From: Phytophthora quininea
Taxonomy: Eukaryota > Oomycota > Peronosporomycetes > Peronosporales > Peronosporaceae
DNA length: 64,000 nt
Assembly: GCA_011947345.1 (NCBI GenBank)
Contig: JAAVTG010000748.1
Location: 1 to 64,000, forward strand
Direction: 5' to 3'
Position 1 is the first letter of the stretch. Every line of letters begins with the position of its first letter. A program made the translations under genes and the position numbers. Positions 1 to 11,872 of the stretch are shown here, piece by piece. The notes beneath the pieces are model-generated. The model saw only the letters and a list, made by a program, of their open reading frames with translations. It did not search any database and was not told where the DNA came from.

Positions 1-208
1 CGCTCCTGGACAAATTGCTTCCGCTCTTTCGGCGAAAAATATTGTCGATGGCCTTGGTTGCTTGAAGCAGCTGTAAAGAAGACTTGGCAGACACAGGTGG
101 TGTAGGAGGCGACACGTTGGCCGGCTCTCGACGGGAATATTTGCCTCCCAACTGAAATGGAATATCGATGTGAGCGGATATCTGCTACTGTAATACCTCC
201 CAAGCGCT

Positions 209-1231
209 TTAGAGTCGAAAGGAGCTGTAGCGACGTTGAGCTAGACTTTCGAGAGCTTCGGGGTCCTTTTCAATGATGTGCAACGCAATGGCGACAAAAT
301 CTGCAGCTTTCAACGGATGCCCTGGCGGTATTTTCCGTCGTAAAGTATTGACTCCTCGCATGAGATCGGTGATGTCCGACACGGACACCCCGCCGAGGAC
401 GACATCCAGCGCAACCATTTGCAAGGTGGTGATAACGGACCGAGAGTTTTGCATCGTGCTAGACACGTACAGCGCGTTGAAAACGTCCACGTTGAAGATC
501 ATAATCTGCGGCATCAAGTCATATTTTCTCTCTAGGCAGAAGCTGATCCAGTTCTTGGCAATAATTTTGATGACAGGAAGCAACAGCACATAAAACTTTT
601 GCTCTAGTGTTCCCACTTGAATGAAGCCGTAGAGATAAGCAGGATAGACAAATGTCAGCAACACTTGCAAAATAAGTACCACGATGGCCTGCAACAACTC
701 CCTCAGTAGCGCTGGATCTCGTCGCAGTACGCGACCGAAAAATACCACGAAGCAAATCACCAAACAGACAAACCACACTGGAACCCCCACGACCAAAGCG
801 AACGGAAGAGGGAACCCAATAAGACTGGACATAGCCACCATAAATCCAATTGTACCGGCACTTGAGAGTATGGGCATTGCAACCACTTGGAAGGAGTTAA
901 TGTGCAGACCAGGCACGCTGATTCGAAATTGCTCCAGGATCACACGCGTCATGAGCGCGATCGTTAAGAAATCTCGACCCCAAAACAAGAAATTTGCAGC
1001 TGAACCAGCTGTAGGTGATGCCAATGGGGCGGCATCGATCAATGTGAGGATAAACAAGCATGGGAATGGCGACACAATACTGACGAGAATCGCCCGTCCA
1101 CGAGAAGTTGTGCGACTGTAGTTGAGTAGATGGCGCATCCGTTCGGCTGAGTAGTGACCGCGAAGTTCTGCCTGGAAAGTCGACATGAATTTGTGCGCTC
1201 GGCGCACGACATACCGAACGTCTTCCTGCAT
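209..1231 (-). CDS. oomycete multi-pass membrane protein
   Basis: Uninterrupted reading frame of 340 residues on the minus strand, starting MQEDVRYVVRRAHKF. About six hydrophobic segments can be seen, near residues 48-70, 80-100, 110-130, 138-165, 182-205 and 210-232, with charged N- and C-terminal tails. The layout (basic N-terminal tail, a Pro-Cys pair in the first membrane segment, then two transmembrane pairs) resembles a large oomycete-specific family of uncharacterised transmembrane proteins; that assignment is from memory. No catalytic or transport motif is visible, so the function is unknown. It is one of the few genes here with no frame break. The next gene upstream is more than 600 bp away and no operon-like link is expected in a eukaryote. 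Confidence 0.7.
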   Translation of the reverse strand: MQEDVRYVVRRAHKFMSTFQAELRGHYSAERMRHLLNYSRTTSRGRAILVSIVSPFPCLFILTLIDAAPLASPTAGSAANFLFWGRDFLTIALMTRVILEQFRISVPGLHINSFQVVAMPILSSAGTIGFMVAMSSLIGFPLPFALVVGVPVWFVCLVICFVVFFGRVLRRDPALLRELLQAIVVLILQVLLTFVYPAYLYGFIQVGTLEQKFYVLLLPVIKIIAKNWISFCLERKYDLMPQIMIFNVDVFNALYVSSTMQNSRSVITTLQMVALDVVLGGVSVSDITDLMRGVNTLRRKIPPGHPLKAADFVAIALHIIEKDPEALESLAQRRYSSFRL

Positions 1232-1269
1232 TGGATTCTCCAGTAACCTCGCGTTGCGTCAATAATGCG

Positions 1270-1886
1270 TTAGACTGCGGATGGACGATCGACCTGGTGA
1301 ATGAATATATAGGTGTCAAAATAGCATAGACTCACCCACGGCGTATATTGCTGGTTTGGCAAAAGTGAAACACACCTAGAACCAACAAAGGCCAGTGCAG
1401 CGGCACGATGATTCGATGTCCGAATCGAGCCATTCGTTCGTAAACACGCAGTCTTACACAATGATGAAGTTCATGGTACGTCGAGCTAGTCGAGCTGCAA
1501 TTGACACTCGAACACCTTCAACGGGATGTTTGCGGCTGAGGAGAAGACTTGACGCACACGAAGATGTTGGTGGTGATTCTTGGATCCACACGCCGTTGAA
1601 CATGCCTTGCAGCGTCCACGACTTCGCCTGCTTGGCCTCTCGGTATTGTCGAAGAGGTTTGACGCTTCATCATCTCATGAAGCTGACGCCCTGCGTCAGC
1701 TTCGTATTGCTACAGAACGCGTTTATCTTGCATCCGGCTCCAGGCACCATCAACTAACGATTGACTACCCATGCTGCTGTACTTTAGACTTCACTTCGCA
1801 AACGATATTCTAATTGTCTCGTTCTTTCAACCAACGATTGACTACTTCCGCCCCCTAACCAACAGCTCACAACGCAAGAAAAGACA
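1270..1886. other. intergenic stretch with a hairpin
   Basis: No convincing gene is seen between the membrane-protein gene and the left arm of the inverted duplication. Short open frames exist but lack any recognisable domain. A perfect inverted repeat with an 11-bp stem and a 3-nt loop (GAAGCTGACGC / GCGTCAGCTTC) lies at 1679-1703. It could be a transcript hairpin or simple chance. Confidence 0.4.
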
Positions 1887-2492
1887 ATGACCACACGCGA
1901 GCCTTCTCCTTAGGTATTGCGAGTTCTGGAAGCAACGGCGCCTCCGTCCACATATGGCCGGGAGAAGACGCACAAGAAGTGAACACGGCCGACCTGCCTG
2001 GTGTGGGCACGCCTTCGTGGGAGGTATACCAAGACTGGGCCTGCAAGCAGAAGGACTGCCAGCCAGGGATCATGCTTCAGTTCGGGCCCACGTCGACGGT
2101 CGAGGCGGCGGGGAGGGTCCCCCACGAAATCGTCATGAAAATCTACAAGGAAGCAGAGAGCATTGTGGCCCACTTGGCACCTCTCTGACGATTTCGTCAA
2201 CGGAGTGCCGCCGCAGATCCCTGGCCCGCTGAAGCACACGGAGCTGATGCAATACATGTCTGTTCGCGTGGCCGTGACAACGATGATCACCGCCATCTCG
2301 GACCCGGGGAGCTGTACCCGACCATCGACACGCTGCCTGAGGGCAACTACATTTGCCGTGTCGTTGCCACTGGAGAGCGGCGGTGGTCTGCGTGCCAATC
2401 TTCTGAGCTCCGCAAGCGTAGAACGTCAACTCACCTTCAACATTGCACCTAACTACAAAAGAATCTACAAACTTGTTTGTCCATCTACATAG
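1887..2492 (+). pseudogene. unidentified gene, left duplicate (broken)
   Basis: Coding-like sequence with no family I recognise. Conserved stretches between the two copies include TPSWEVYQDWACKQKDC, MLQFGPTSTVEAAGRVP, KIYKEAESIVAHLAP and FVNGVPPQIPGPLKHTELM. The duplicate at 16624-17217 keeps a longer frame through the middle part, while this copy lacks 4-5 bp near 2186 and changes frame. The other copy instead has a stop directly after the QKDC segment, which is read through here. The opposite damage suggests one ancestral gene that decayed separately in each arm. A secreted or metabolic protein is possible, but nothing in the sequence decides it. Confidence 0.45.
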
Positions 2493-2535
2493 TTTACATA
2501 GTTTATGTTTTACATTCCTCTGATAATCGGAAGCT

Positions 2536-3584
2536 ATGGTACCTCTTGCTGCTCGTGCTGCTCGTGCTGTTCTTGCCCCTGCCGTTGTAACCGCCTCCTC
2601 GTCTGTGTGTAGAACCTCTTCAACTTTGGCGTCCCGTCCGCCACGCTGCAGTTCTCCCTCTCTGGCTCTGACCGCCCCACCATCAAACTACCTCGCCAAG
2701 AAGACTCTAAAACCTCCAATAGAAGTCCCTCTTTTCAGAGACGACGAAGCTGTCCAAGGAGTGTTACAAATCTGCGTCGAAGCAGATAAGAAGTTGGAGC
2801 ATACTGGACTCAAGTTGGAGCTGCTGGGGCTCATTGACGTGCCTAAAAACAACTTTGAGTTTCTCAACGTGACCAAAGAGCTGCAGTCGAGTGGAGAAAC
2901 CATCCAAGGAGAAGAGAAGTTTCAGTTTGACTTTGGCCGGGTGGAGAGGCTCCACGAGAGCTACTACGGCCACACTGTCAAACTCCGATACGTCCTACGC
3001 GCCACGTTGGCCAGAGGTTCGTACGCCAGCAGTTTGGTGCAGGAGCAAGATCTGTGGGTGCAGAAAGTGGCTCCACCGCCGCCAACCGACCACTCGATCA
3101 AGATGGAGGTGGGCATCGAAGACTGTCTGCACATTGAGTTCGAGTACGACAAGTCCAAGTGAGTTGCCTGGCGAGATACAAGTTGCTTTATGTTGTGCTG
3201 TTTATTCATTTCCTTGTCTTGTTCCTCGCCGTAGATACCATTTGAAGGACGTGGTGATTGGCAAGATCTTCTTCCTGCTGGTGCGCATCAAGATCAAGCA
3301 CATGGAGCTGGCGATTTTGCGGCGAGAGAGTGTGGGGACGGGCAACCAGCGCCACAGTGACAGTGAGACGGTCACCAAGTTTGAAATCATGGACGGCGCT
3401 CCTGTCAAGGGCGAGTGTGCCCGTGCGGCTGTATCTGTCGCCGTATCCACTTACGCCGACCTACCGCAACGTGCAGAGCCGCTTTTCGGTGAAATACTTC
3501 CTCAACCTGGTGCTGGTGGACGAAGAGGACCGACGCTACTTCAAGCAGCAGGAGATCACGTTGTGGCGGAAGAGCATCGGCTGA
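2536..3584 (+). pseudogene. VPS26 retromer subunit, left duplicate with deletions
   Basis: Copy of the intact gene at 15517-16581. Expected exons are the ATG (2536-2538), 2613-3158 and 3235-3584, with introns of 74 and 76 nt at the same places. The arrestin-fold VPS26 core is plain: YHLKDVVIGKIFFLLVRIKI, then TKFEIMDGAPVKGE, then LVLVDEEDRRYFKQQEITLW. Relative to the right copy it lacks 5 bp near 2721 (frameshift), 9 bp near 2844 (three residues lost in frame) and 2 bp near 3416 (frameshift in the GES-VPVRL segment). No full-length protein can be read, so it is probably a decaying duplicate, or a copy damaged by assembly indels. Confidence 0.85.
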
Positions 3585-3740
3585 ATTGCTGGTGGTGGTG
3601 AGGTATAACCAGCGATCGAGGTAAGGGAATAATACATGCTACAATAGTGTGCGCTTTCGATGGCGTAGTGCTAATGTGTTATTGTCATCTATGACTTCGG
3701 GTAATCCCTTTCTGGAAGCGACGCTTGCTGCACGTGCAGA

Positions 3741-5183
3741 ATGGGAGCTGGGGCATCGACGAAGGCGCTGGATGGACTCGACGCAGCGCTGAAGACCTCT
3801 ATCGACTCCGGCAAGCTAGTGATCACCCATCGAGAGTTGCCAGCGCTCCCGCCAGAAATGCTAGCGCGTGCCACACACTTGAGAGTTGATACTGGAACAT
3901 ACCACGTTACGACAGCTGCCCGCCAGCTTCGGTTGTCTTGTGCTGCTCGAGTAAGTGACCACCGATTGGATCTTGATTCACTTCACTACCTCACAGTGGC
4001 GATGTCATTAGACGCCTGTCATTAGCAGGTAACGAGCTGGAGACATTACCCATGTCGTTTAGCGAACTCAAACGCCTGGAAGAGCTAGATGTCAGCGATA
4101 ACAAACTCCGTTCACTGCTGGGGAATTTTGCGACCTGAGCGCTCTGCGCCGATTGTACGCGCAAAGCAACGCTCTGAAGCGCTTGCCTCGGGAGTTTGGC
4201 GCGCTGAGCAGTCTTGAGATGCTGGATCTGCGGAACAACGCTCTCCGGAAGCTCCCAAGTCGTTTCCGTGCCTGACGAGCCTCACACGCCTCGATTTGAG
4301 TAGCAACAAGCTGAAGCAATTGCCTGAAGCTTTTGGGAGTGGACTCCGGATGTGCGTCCTCGGACGCAACCTACAAGAACTGCCGGAGTTTATCGGCATG
4401 TTGGTGGGTCTCCAGGTGCTGTCACTCAGCAACAACGCACTGTACAAACTTCCAGCTTCCTTTCAGAACTCTCAAGCCTCACGAATTTGTCTGACTGGAA
4501 ACAGAATCGAGTGCTTTCCTGGCCCGCAGCTTGGAGGCTTGAAAGCACTCGTCACGCTGTCGTACACGCAGAACAGACTTCGTCAGTGGCAACCAGGAGA
4601 GAGAGTCAACATTTTGGACGAAGATGCCACAGACACAGAAGATAAAGCAGATGACTTGACCGATGACGCGACAAACGAAGGCGAAGAAGCAGGTGGTGAC
4701 AACGTCCTTCAAAATCCTTTCGTGAATTTGTCAGCAGTGCAGTACCTCGACTTTAGTGATAACGCGCTAGTTCACCTGCCAGCACGCGGCTGGGACCAAC
4801 TCAGCGAGCTGTTGCACTTGAAGCTCGCTCGAAATCGCCTGGAATCGCTTCCGAATGGACTGAAAGAACTGCCAAAGCTGCAGCGTCTTGATATCGCCGG
4901 GAACAAACTCAAGACTCTGCCACCCGCACTGTTTGCTGTCAAAACCCTTGAGATTCTTGATGTCCAGAAGAATTCACTGCATGAGCTACCAGAAAATATG
5001 GGCGAGTGTGAAGCATTAACTCGACTCACGTTGACGAAAAACCAAAACTTGCACGGCCTTCCTGCGAGTCTCCGCAAACTTTCTCGTTTGCAAGAGCTAC
5101 GTGTGGATAAAGCTTGTTTCTTGGCGTTGGATGAGGAGCAGACAACATTTTGCAGGAGCGTGCAGTACTTCTCAGCTGAATAA
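3741..5183 (+). pseudogene. leucine-rich-repeat protein, left duplicate (broken)
   Basis: Starts MGAGASTKALDGLDAAL; the glycine at position 2 followed by AGAS suits N-myristoylation. Many LRRs of the type L..LP..L..L..L.L..N.L follow, split by an acidic insert (DEDATDTEDKADDLTDDATN) near 4613-4672 that separates two LRR blocks. The end is ...CRSVQYFSAE. An intron with donor GTAAGTG after the first exon (near 3950) and acceptor CTCACAG near 3997 matches the other copy. Frame breaks: 2 bp missing near 3886, one T missing near 4128 and a break near 4273 shared with the other copy. From 4296 to 5183 the frame is open. The family resembles SHOC2-like intracellular LRR proteins; the partner is unknown. 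Confidence 0.75.
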
Positions 5184-5324
5184 AGGAAACACATCGTAAC
5201 CTAGTTGGCTGTTGGGTGCAAGACCGTTGGTGTAAGAGTTTTCCGATCTATTGCGTGGTCAATAAACCTCAGCCGTCCGACGATTGGCCCACTTTCATTT
5301 TGCAACGTGACGGGGAGCGGCAAG

Positions 5325-8300
5325 ATGGAGAAGAAAGCAAGTGAAGACCCGCCAGCAAGCCGACAGAACCCTGCGGCGTCGTTATTGTCTCGCCAGAAGG
5401 AAGTGATACGTAGCCCTCAACGTGAGATGGAGGTGAAACGTGAAGATCTGCCAGTTGGCGAGAGCCCTTCAGGGTCGCCTTTGTTTCGCTTGATGAAGTT
5501 GGTGCGCGAAACTCAGTGCGAGATGGAAGTGGTGAAGCCTGTGCTGGATGAGTTGGAGGTGATGCGGCTGTGCTGTGGGTTTGGAATGATGTCTTGCGTG
5601 AATCCAAAGATTTCGACTTTGATGTCGTTCACGCCCACGAATTTGACGATGACTTTGCACGATTCCTGCGATACGAGTTGCTGGGCAACTCGAACCCAAA
5701 ACAAGTCGGCTTTAAAGGTTTAATCGGCAAACAAGAGGAAGTTCGGACTGCATTGGTTGGCATGAATGCCTGCTCACATGGGATACTGAAGTCAATGAAT
5801 GGAAACCATGAAGGTATTTACTGCGTTAAGGTCGATGAAGATGGAAAGGTCCCAAGCCTAGTGGTGTTTTCGTGGATCCGCGACGAGCTCTTCGAGCCTC
5901 GACGCCTTCGAGATACGGCAACGTTTGTGCTGCGTTTCCTGACGGGCTTGGCTCCTGACATTATTTGCTGTTTGTCAACGTCTGATATGGAGCAGCTTAA
6001 GACCGCTGTCCTATCTTCTAATGAGGAGCAGGAGGAAGAAGACTTTTCGACGTATTCTGTTTCATTTCGCGTTGAAAAGCAAGTGGACCAAAATGATGAC
6101 ACGAAATGCGTTGCAACGAGTTCTATCCCATTGGATAAGCTTCCAGCGGAGTGCAGTGACCTTTGCTTGTTGAAGGGGAGCTATCCTGCGCTGTCTTGGC
6201 AGGGTAATCCACTCGACTATTCGCCGTGACACATTCAAGAGGAATTTCTCCTGGAAGACACAAGAGACTTTCCCGAAGTGGCTGAAGGCCGAGTCGCAGC
6301 AGCATCGCGTTGAGTTGAGCAGTGCAGTTGGCCGCTCACCCAAACTTTGTGAGTGTATTCTTCGGGAATTTGACAAGTGGCCTGAGGGCCGCATAATCGC
6401 TTTCCGAGAGGAGCGGAAACAGAAGGAGCAAGCAAAGTATGTTGCTGCAGTAAAGAGCCTGAATGAGGAACTTAAAAAGCAGCGCGAGAAACTGGAGCAA
6501 GTTTCTGCTATTCTCTTTCAGCTGCGTCAGGACGCAACGCCTGACTCGACGCTACTGGAAGGAAAAACACGTACGAGGAATTTCTGCAGTGGCTACAGCT
6601 GGTATTCTCCCGTAGGATCGACGAGAAGTTCGTGGCGGTTTTGAACTCTCCAACACACTTCAGTGAGATTGGCGCCAAGCTCTACGCTTTGTATGAACGC
6701 TCCCCAGAAGCTGATCTCGACGAATTTATTGAGATGTGTGCTACTGCAAAACAGCAAAAATATCGCAAGCTATTGCGAAATGTCGCGGGCGATATACTGC
6801 GAAAGCCCAACCATCAGCAGATGACAAGCAGCAAGAAGTAAGTTGGGAGGGATTTCTTCTGAAAATCGCTGGTCCGCTGGCTAAGTTGCGTGGAAATGGT
6901 GGATTGCAGTGGAGAGTGGTTTTGCAGCAGCTAAGGAAGTTCGACTGAAAGAGATCAAAGGCCGCCAGAAACACTCGGATTCGGAATTGAGCAAAGAAGA
7001 ACGATTGATTGTAGAGAATGCATTCACTCAGCTACAGAGCGAGCTACTGGCAAAGGATGGGCTTGTGCTGCAAGTAAGTGCGACACCACGGAAGAAAGTT
7101 GTTTTGTGTGAAATCTCTCGCGAGAGCTTAGCGCCTTCAACAGACTATCAAGCGGTGATGAAGGTGAATACGGCATCTCAAGGGCGGACAGAGTATTTGG
7201 GTCATATTCTGTTGGACTCTAATGTAAACACTTTGGTGACGTTCACTGTGAAAGTACGATCGATTCTACAAGTGTGCGTAGGCAAGGAGCGCATGTGCGT
7301 GAAGCTGATTCAGTTCCCGCCTCTTGTCTTCAATGACCGTCGACCGCCACCTGCAAAAGAAACCATTTTACGCACATTTGGGAAGTTTGCGTCAGTCTGC
7401 GATTACGACGCTCAAGATCGAATCATGACGTTCATCTGTGGCACGTCCATGTATACAAGTTGGACGAATCTTTCAGTCGAATGGAACCGATGAAAACCAT
7501 TGATTTGGGTGTGCGCTCGACTTTGACCGCGCTGCCGTTCACTGACGCCTTACACCTGGACAATGCGGTGTACGTGACAGACTCGAGCGGATATTCGCAA
7601 GCCATCGACATGCGCAATGACCAAACTTCGACAGTTTTCCGTGGCTATGAGAACGTGGTCGATAAGCCACGCCAAATGATGGGATTGGCGGACAACCTTG
7701 TACTCGGAGTTTTGTCCATGATCCCAATTGGAGACGGGGCCTATGGCGGTGTATTAGAATGCAGTTCCCGTGACGACTACCGTCATTTGCCGATATTACC
7801 TCTCGGTGTGGAATTTCTGTCTTCGCAGCCACACGTGCACTTCGTCAACGATCGATTGTTTGTTTTGGATCCTCTCGCATTGAAGCTGTACACATTCTCG
7901 GTCGAGGTGACGGTACGAAGTGATTCATATCGTGTGCGGCAAGTTGATAAGCAAACCGAGTATGTTGAGGTGAAGCCAAGAGCGTGGATTGCCTGCGCAA
8001 GCAGCATTGGCTGTATGCGTTCTATCACGTCTTTGAAAAGTTCCCAGTCCTGGGATTGCTGGAAGCTGGTCCTGCCAATCCGGTATCGGTAACGATCGCT
8101 TGTTCTCGCGACGTATATCATAGCACGCTTCTTGAAGATTGCCACGACTTTTGTCGTTGCTAATGAGCGACTTGATGGCGCTGAACAAACCCTTGCACAG
8201 ACTAGATTTGACGAAAGGGCTTGCGGTGATCGACTCGTTTGATGGCGTGAAGATGCAAACCACACCGTTAACTTCGCTCCTCCAAACGCTCATTACGTTC

Positions 8301-11300
8301 CTGCCGATTCAAGTGTGTCGGGCAGAAGGGAACGCGTTGACTGTCCTGTGTGACGGGGTGGATCAATCGGCTGAGCAGTTTGAAATGGACGTAGAGATGG
8401 AGTCGTGGGGTGCAGCAGACATTGCCGAATCGATTCGATTTGGTTTGTTGTCCCCCTGCTGTCTGCTTGGAGGGGTCGCTGCATCGTCATCACGTCCATG
8501 GGGAAGCAATCGACTGGAAAAAGCTACTTCCTAAACCACTTGACGGGATCATCGTTTGCGATCGCTGGAAATCGTTGCACGGATGGCGCTTGGATGACGT
8601 TACGCGTTTTGAAAGACGTATTGCTCGTGGTGCTTGACTTCGAAGGATTGGGCTCCTTTGAGAGAACAGACCAGGAAGATGTGTTCCTGTCGGTCCTAAA
8701 CGCTTCGCTGTCAATGTTTACAGTCTTCAGAATGGAAATGCGACTCGACAAGGACACTGATAGTCTCTTCACTAAGTTTCAGAAGGGAACCAACCTGCTC
8801 AAAAACGATGAACGCCTATTCCAGGGTAAACTGTACATGAGTGTGAAGGATGTCAATCCCAACGACCGTGACGGTGTTTTGACGGAGTTTAATAAGAAGA
8901 TCCAAATTCTTGTGACTGCCAATCGCGAGCAGAACTTCCTGACCGACATGTACTCGGGAATTTGGCCATCAACTGCTCTCCTCCGCTCGGCACTTATGGA
9001 TATTTTAATTCCCTCCGTCATGCACGACAGCTGATTAACGAAATTATCGAAAAGCAGCAAGGATTTTCTAGTGGAAGCTCCTTCCACGACTGCATTCGTT
9101 TGGTGCTGGCGAAGATCTCGATTTTTGACTGGACTGCGGTCGATGAGACTTCGCAGAGTTGCAGATGAATGAACTCTGCCGAAAACTCCCAGGCGTATGC
9201 CGAACTGGGCGCCTCATCCCAGTGGATGCCCAAGCAAAGGATTTGAGCGTGATCGAGTTAGTCATGGAGCCAATCTTGCTCAACGACTCTGCTTTGGCAA
9301 TGCTACGATTCGAACAGCTTTGCGAGGAATATCCGGAGTTTGTCGACTGCTGGACGAGCGTAAACCAGGAGATCTCGCTGGATGACTGGAATGACGACGA
9401 GGTTGATCTTGGCCCCGCGCTGTGCACTCCAGGTACGATCGACATGGCTATGGCTCATTTTACGTTGCAGAACTTGTTTCAGCGTTATCTGGCGTTGACC
9501 GAGAAAGGTGCGCTAGAGAAAATTACGCGTAGAGACTACCAAAACTTCGATGCCATGTTGTTGTTTCTGGTTCGTCGTCGCAAGACGAAGGTGACGTTAT
9601 GGTTGAAGCAGCAGTTGGGACCAGAGCGATTCTTGGAGGAGTGGGGACAAATCCAGCAGACCCAAGTCTCTTCGTTGGAATCACTTTTCAAGCGATGCCT
9701 GCACACGGGTGCGCCAAGTGCCAGCTCCAATGCTTACAGTCGGCTTGCCACTCGCTCGATGAGGAACATGACTGTGGTATGACCCACAAGTGCCGCAGTC
9801 TCTGTGAATACTGCGTGCAGTGCTACAAACCAGGAAAGGAGATTCCTCATTGCGCAATTGAAGCAGGTCACGAAGGAATGTGCAACTGTGGCAAAGGTGA
9901 TCATACGTGTGGTGCCGAGTGTAGTCTAGTAAGCGCTTCAAACTGTGCGAAGCTATGTGTGCTTATTGGAGGACACGATGGTGACCACAGGTGCTCTGTG
10001 CAGCTGCATTTGTGCGGTGTTTCCTGTAGCGCAACCAATTGTGGTGGCAAATGCATCTTGAATGCGGAACGCCAGCACACAGTGCACAAGTGTGCGGAAA
10101 CACAGTGCAACCACGCGTGTGAGATGGAGGACTGCAAGGAGCGCTGCAGCACCGCCAACCATTTCCACGACCAACCCAACTTGTGCGCAACGTTTGCTTC
10201 AGAGAACGGACAAAACGTTGAAGCAATTGTAGCAGGCCACGTAAGCCACATGTGCAGCTCTCGCCACGCTTGCAATGCGCTATGCGAGGCGGATGGAATC
10301 TGCAGCAAGACTATTGAGGTCTCAACCTGCCAGTTCTCCGGTCAACGAGACACTTTCGAGTTCGTTCATCGGACAATGACAGGGGTCCGCAATAAATGTG
10401 CTATAGTCCTAGTTCCAGGACAAACTAACCACGATGGTGTTGCGCACTCCTGCGTGAAACTCTTGTCTGATGGGACTCAAACAGTTCACTCGTGTGATGT
10501 CCGATGCGCCGCGTGCGCGTACTATTGCGACAAACCTTTTGACCACGACGGAGATCATTCGGCAGCTCACGGCAGCATGAGGAACATGCATTTCGTCGCT
10601 CAGAATAAAGATCTGGATTGGCAAGGACACAAGTACACGGCTGGAGAGAGAGGTATCGCGGAAATGTGCAACATGTACTGCTCTGGAGCTGGTCGAGGCC
10701 ACGTACACTATATGAAGTGCGGACAAGGAAACGCAGAGACTTGTGTGTACGCTGGGAATTCTCGTGATCAGCGCCGTCATTGCAAGACGGTACTCCAACC
10801 TCCTCCAGACCGTGAGGTCGACGAAGTACTGCACGAGAAATATTGGAAGACGATCGGCTGGGAGGATCCCTGTGGGTCTGCAGCGGAGCGTGCGTTATTC
10901 GCCAAATGCCCGGCCATGTGCGTTGCCCCAGAACACAGTGCCACAAACGCGTCACCGTCTTATTGCGATCTTCAGGCTTGGCATGCAGCTGCTACACCGG
11001 ATGAATCCGATGAATGCGACCGCTTCTCGTACGTTTGTGGCCACCGCTTTACTTGTTCGCACACGTCGGTGACGGGACTTCAGCACCATGTTTTTGTCTT
11101 GGACTGTTCCGGTTCGATGCGAGGGGTCCGTGGCAGAAGTTGATGCAGGGATATCGCGAATACTTGCGAGCTCGAATGACGAGAGGCTCCATCCACGATA
11201 TCGTGTCGGTGGTCACGTTCGGTGATAAGGGTGTTATCGAGTTCGAGGGCGTCAAGATTGAAAATGCGGTGAATCGCTGCATCCCTTTCCGTGGCGGTGG

Positions 11301-11640
11301 CACTTTCTACTCGAACGGCTTGAGTCGAGCCAACGCCATCATTTCCCGGATGAACCGCAAGCTCTACAAGCCCGTGTTGATCTTTTTCACCGATGGGCGT
11401 CCCGCCGACCGCAAGAAAGGACCAGCGCTAGCGACAGACATCCGGAATCGCTTTGCAATGCTGGGAATGGAGACGTTTGTGGTGGGTTGTGGTCGTGTGA
11501 GCGATTTGGGTGTGGGGGATCTTGCGACTAGACTTGGGGGAGAAATTCATGAAGCGGCTACGGCTGCGGATCTGAGCACGACGTTCCGTTCCATTGCGGT
11601 GTCGTTGGGCGCTCGAGCAGGACTCATTCACAGCGGTTAA
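5325..11640 (+). CDS. giant GTPase / Cys-rich / VWA protein, frame-interrupted
   Basis: One very large gene of about 2,100 codons, starting MEKKASEDPPASRQN and read in successive frames with about eleven frame changes and almost no nonsense codons. Order of parts: N-terminal region of unknown fold with a coiled-coil segment (about 6400-6530); a region with propeller-like repeats (about 7460-8090); a large-GTPase domain with P-loop GKQSTGKS at 8501-8524 and DFEGLGSFERT from 8636, as in GBP/VLIG-type dynamin-like GTPases; a Cys/His-rich block of repeated C-x3-C and CGKGDHTC-type units (about 9700-11070); and a C-terminal von Willebrand A domain with MIDAS residues DCSGSM at 11102 and FTDGRP near 11384. 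It probably acts in the cytosol, perhaps binding GTP and metal. The many single-base frame changes look more like sequence indels than like old decay. Confidence 0.75.
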
Positions 11641-11872
11641 GTCGACGATGGAGTGAGCTCTTTGCCATGTTTGCGTGTCTTGTGAGCGAGCCATCGAAAA
11701 GGAAAGGAAGGGATTGATCTTAACAAGTTGAATGTGCGCTCACGAAAGTTTTGTGTCTTATCGTTTGCTTTAACTGAAGCTTGCATGTTAGCATGATGAT
11801 TCGCTCAGTTGAATAGAGTCTGTAGTGCCGGCGGGGTGGCGCGAATCGGTAGATTGGATTCAAGTAGAGCGA

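Larger units (their letters stand above)
1887..5191 (+). repeat. left arm of inverted duplication 1
   Basis: About 3.3 kb that reappears in reverse complement at 13892-17217. Gene order is the same in each arm: unidentified gene, VPS26, LRR gene. At the inner edge the match ends just after the LRR stop codon (GAATAAAGGAAA); at the outer edge it fades in the unidentified gene around AATGACCACACG. The arms differ by scattered substitutions and by small deletions that mostly affect this left arm: 5 bp near 2721, 9 bp near 2844, 2 bp near 3416 and 2 bp near 3886. Confidence 0.9.

Noticed and set aside
10409..10955. Long minus-strand open frames inside the Cys-rich block of the giant GTPase gene
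   Set aside because: They are shadows of a Cys-rich coding strand; the plus strand has the repeated C-x-C pattern and continues into the VWA domain.
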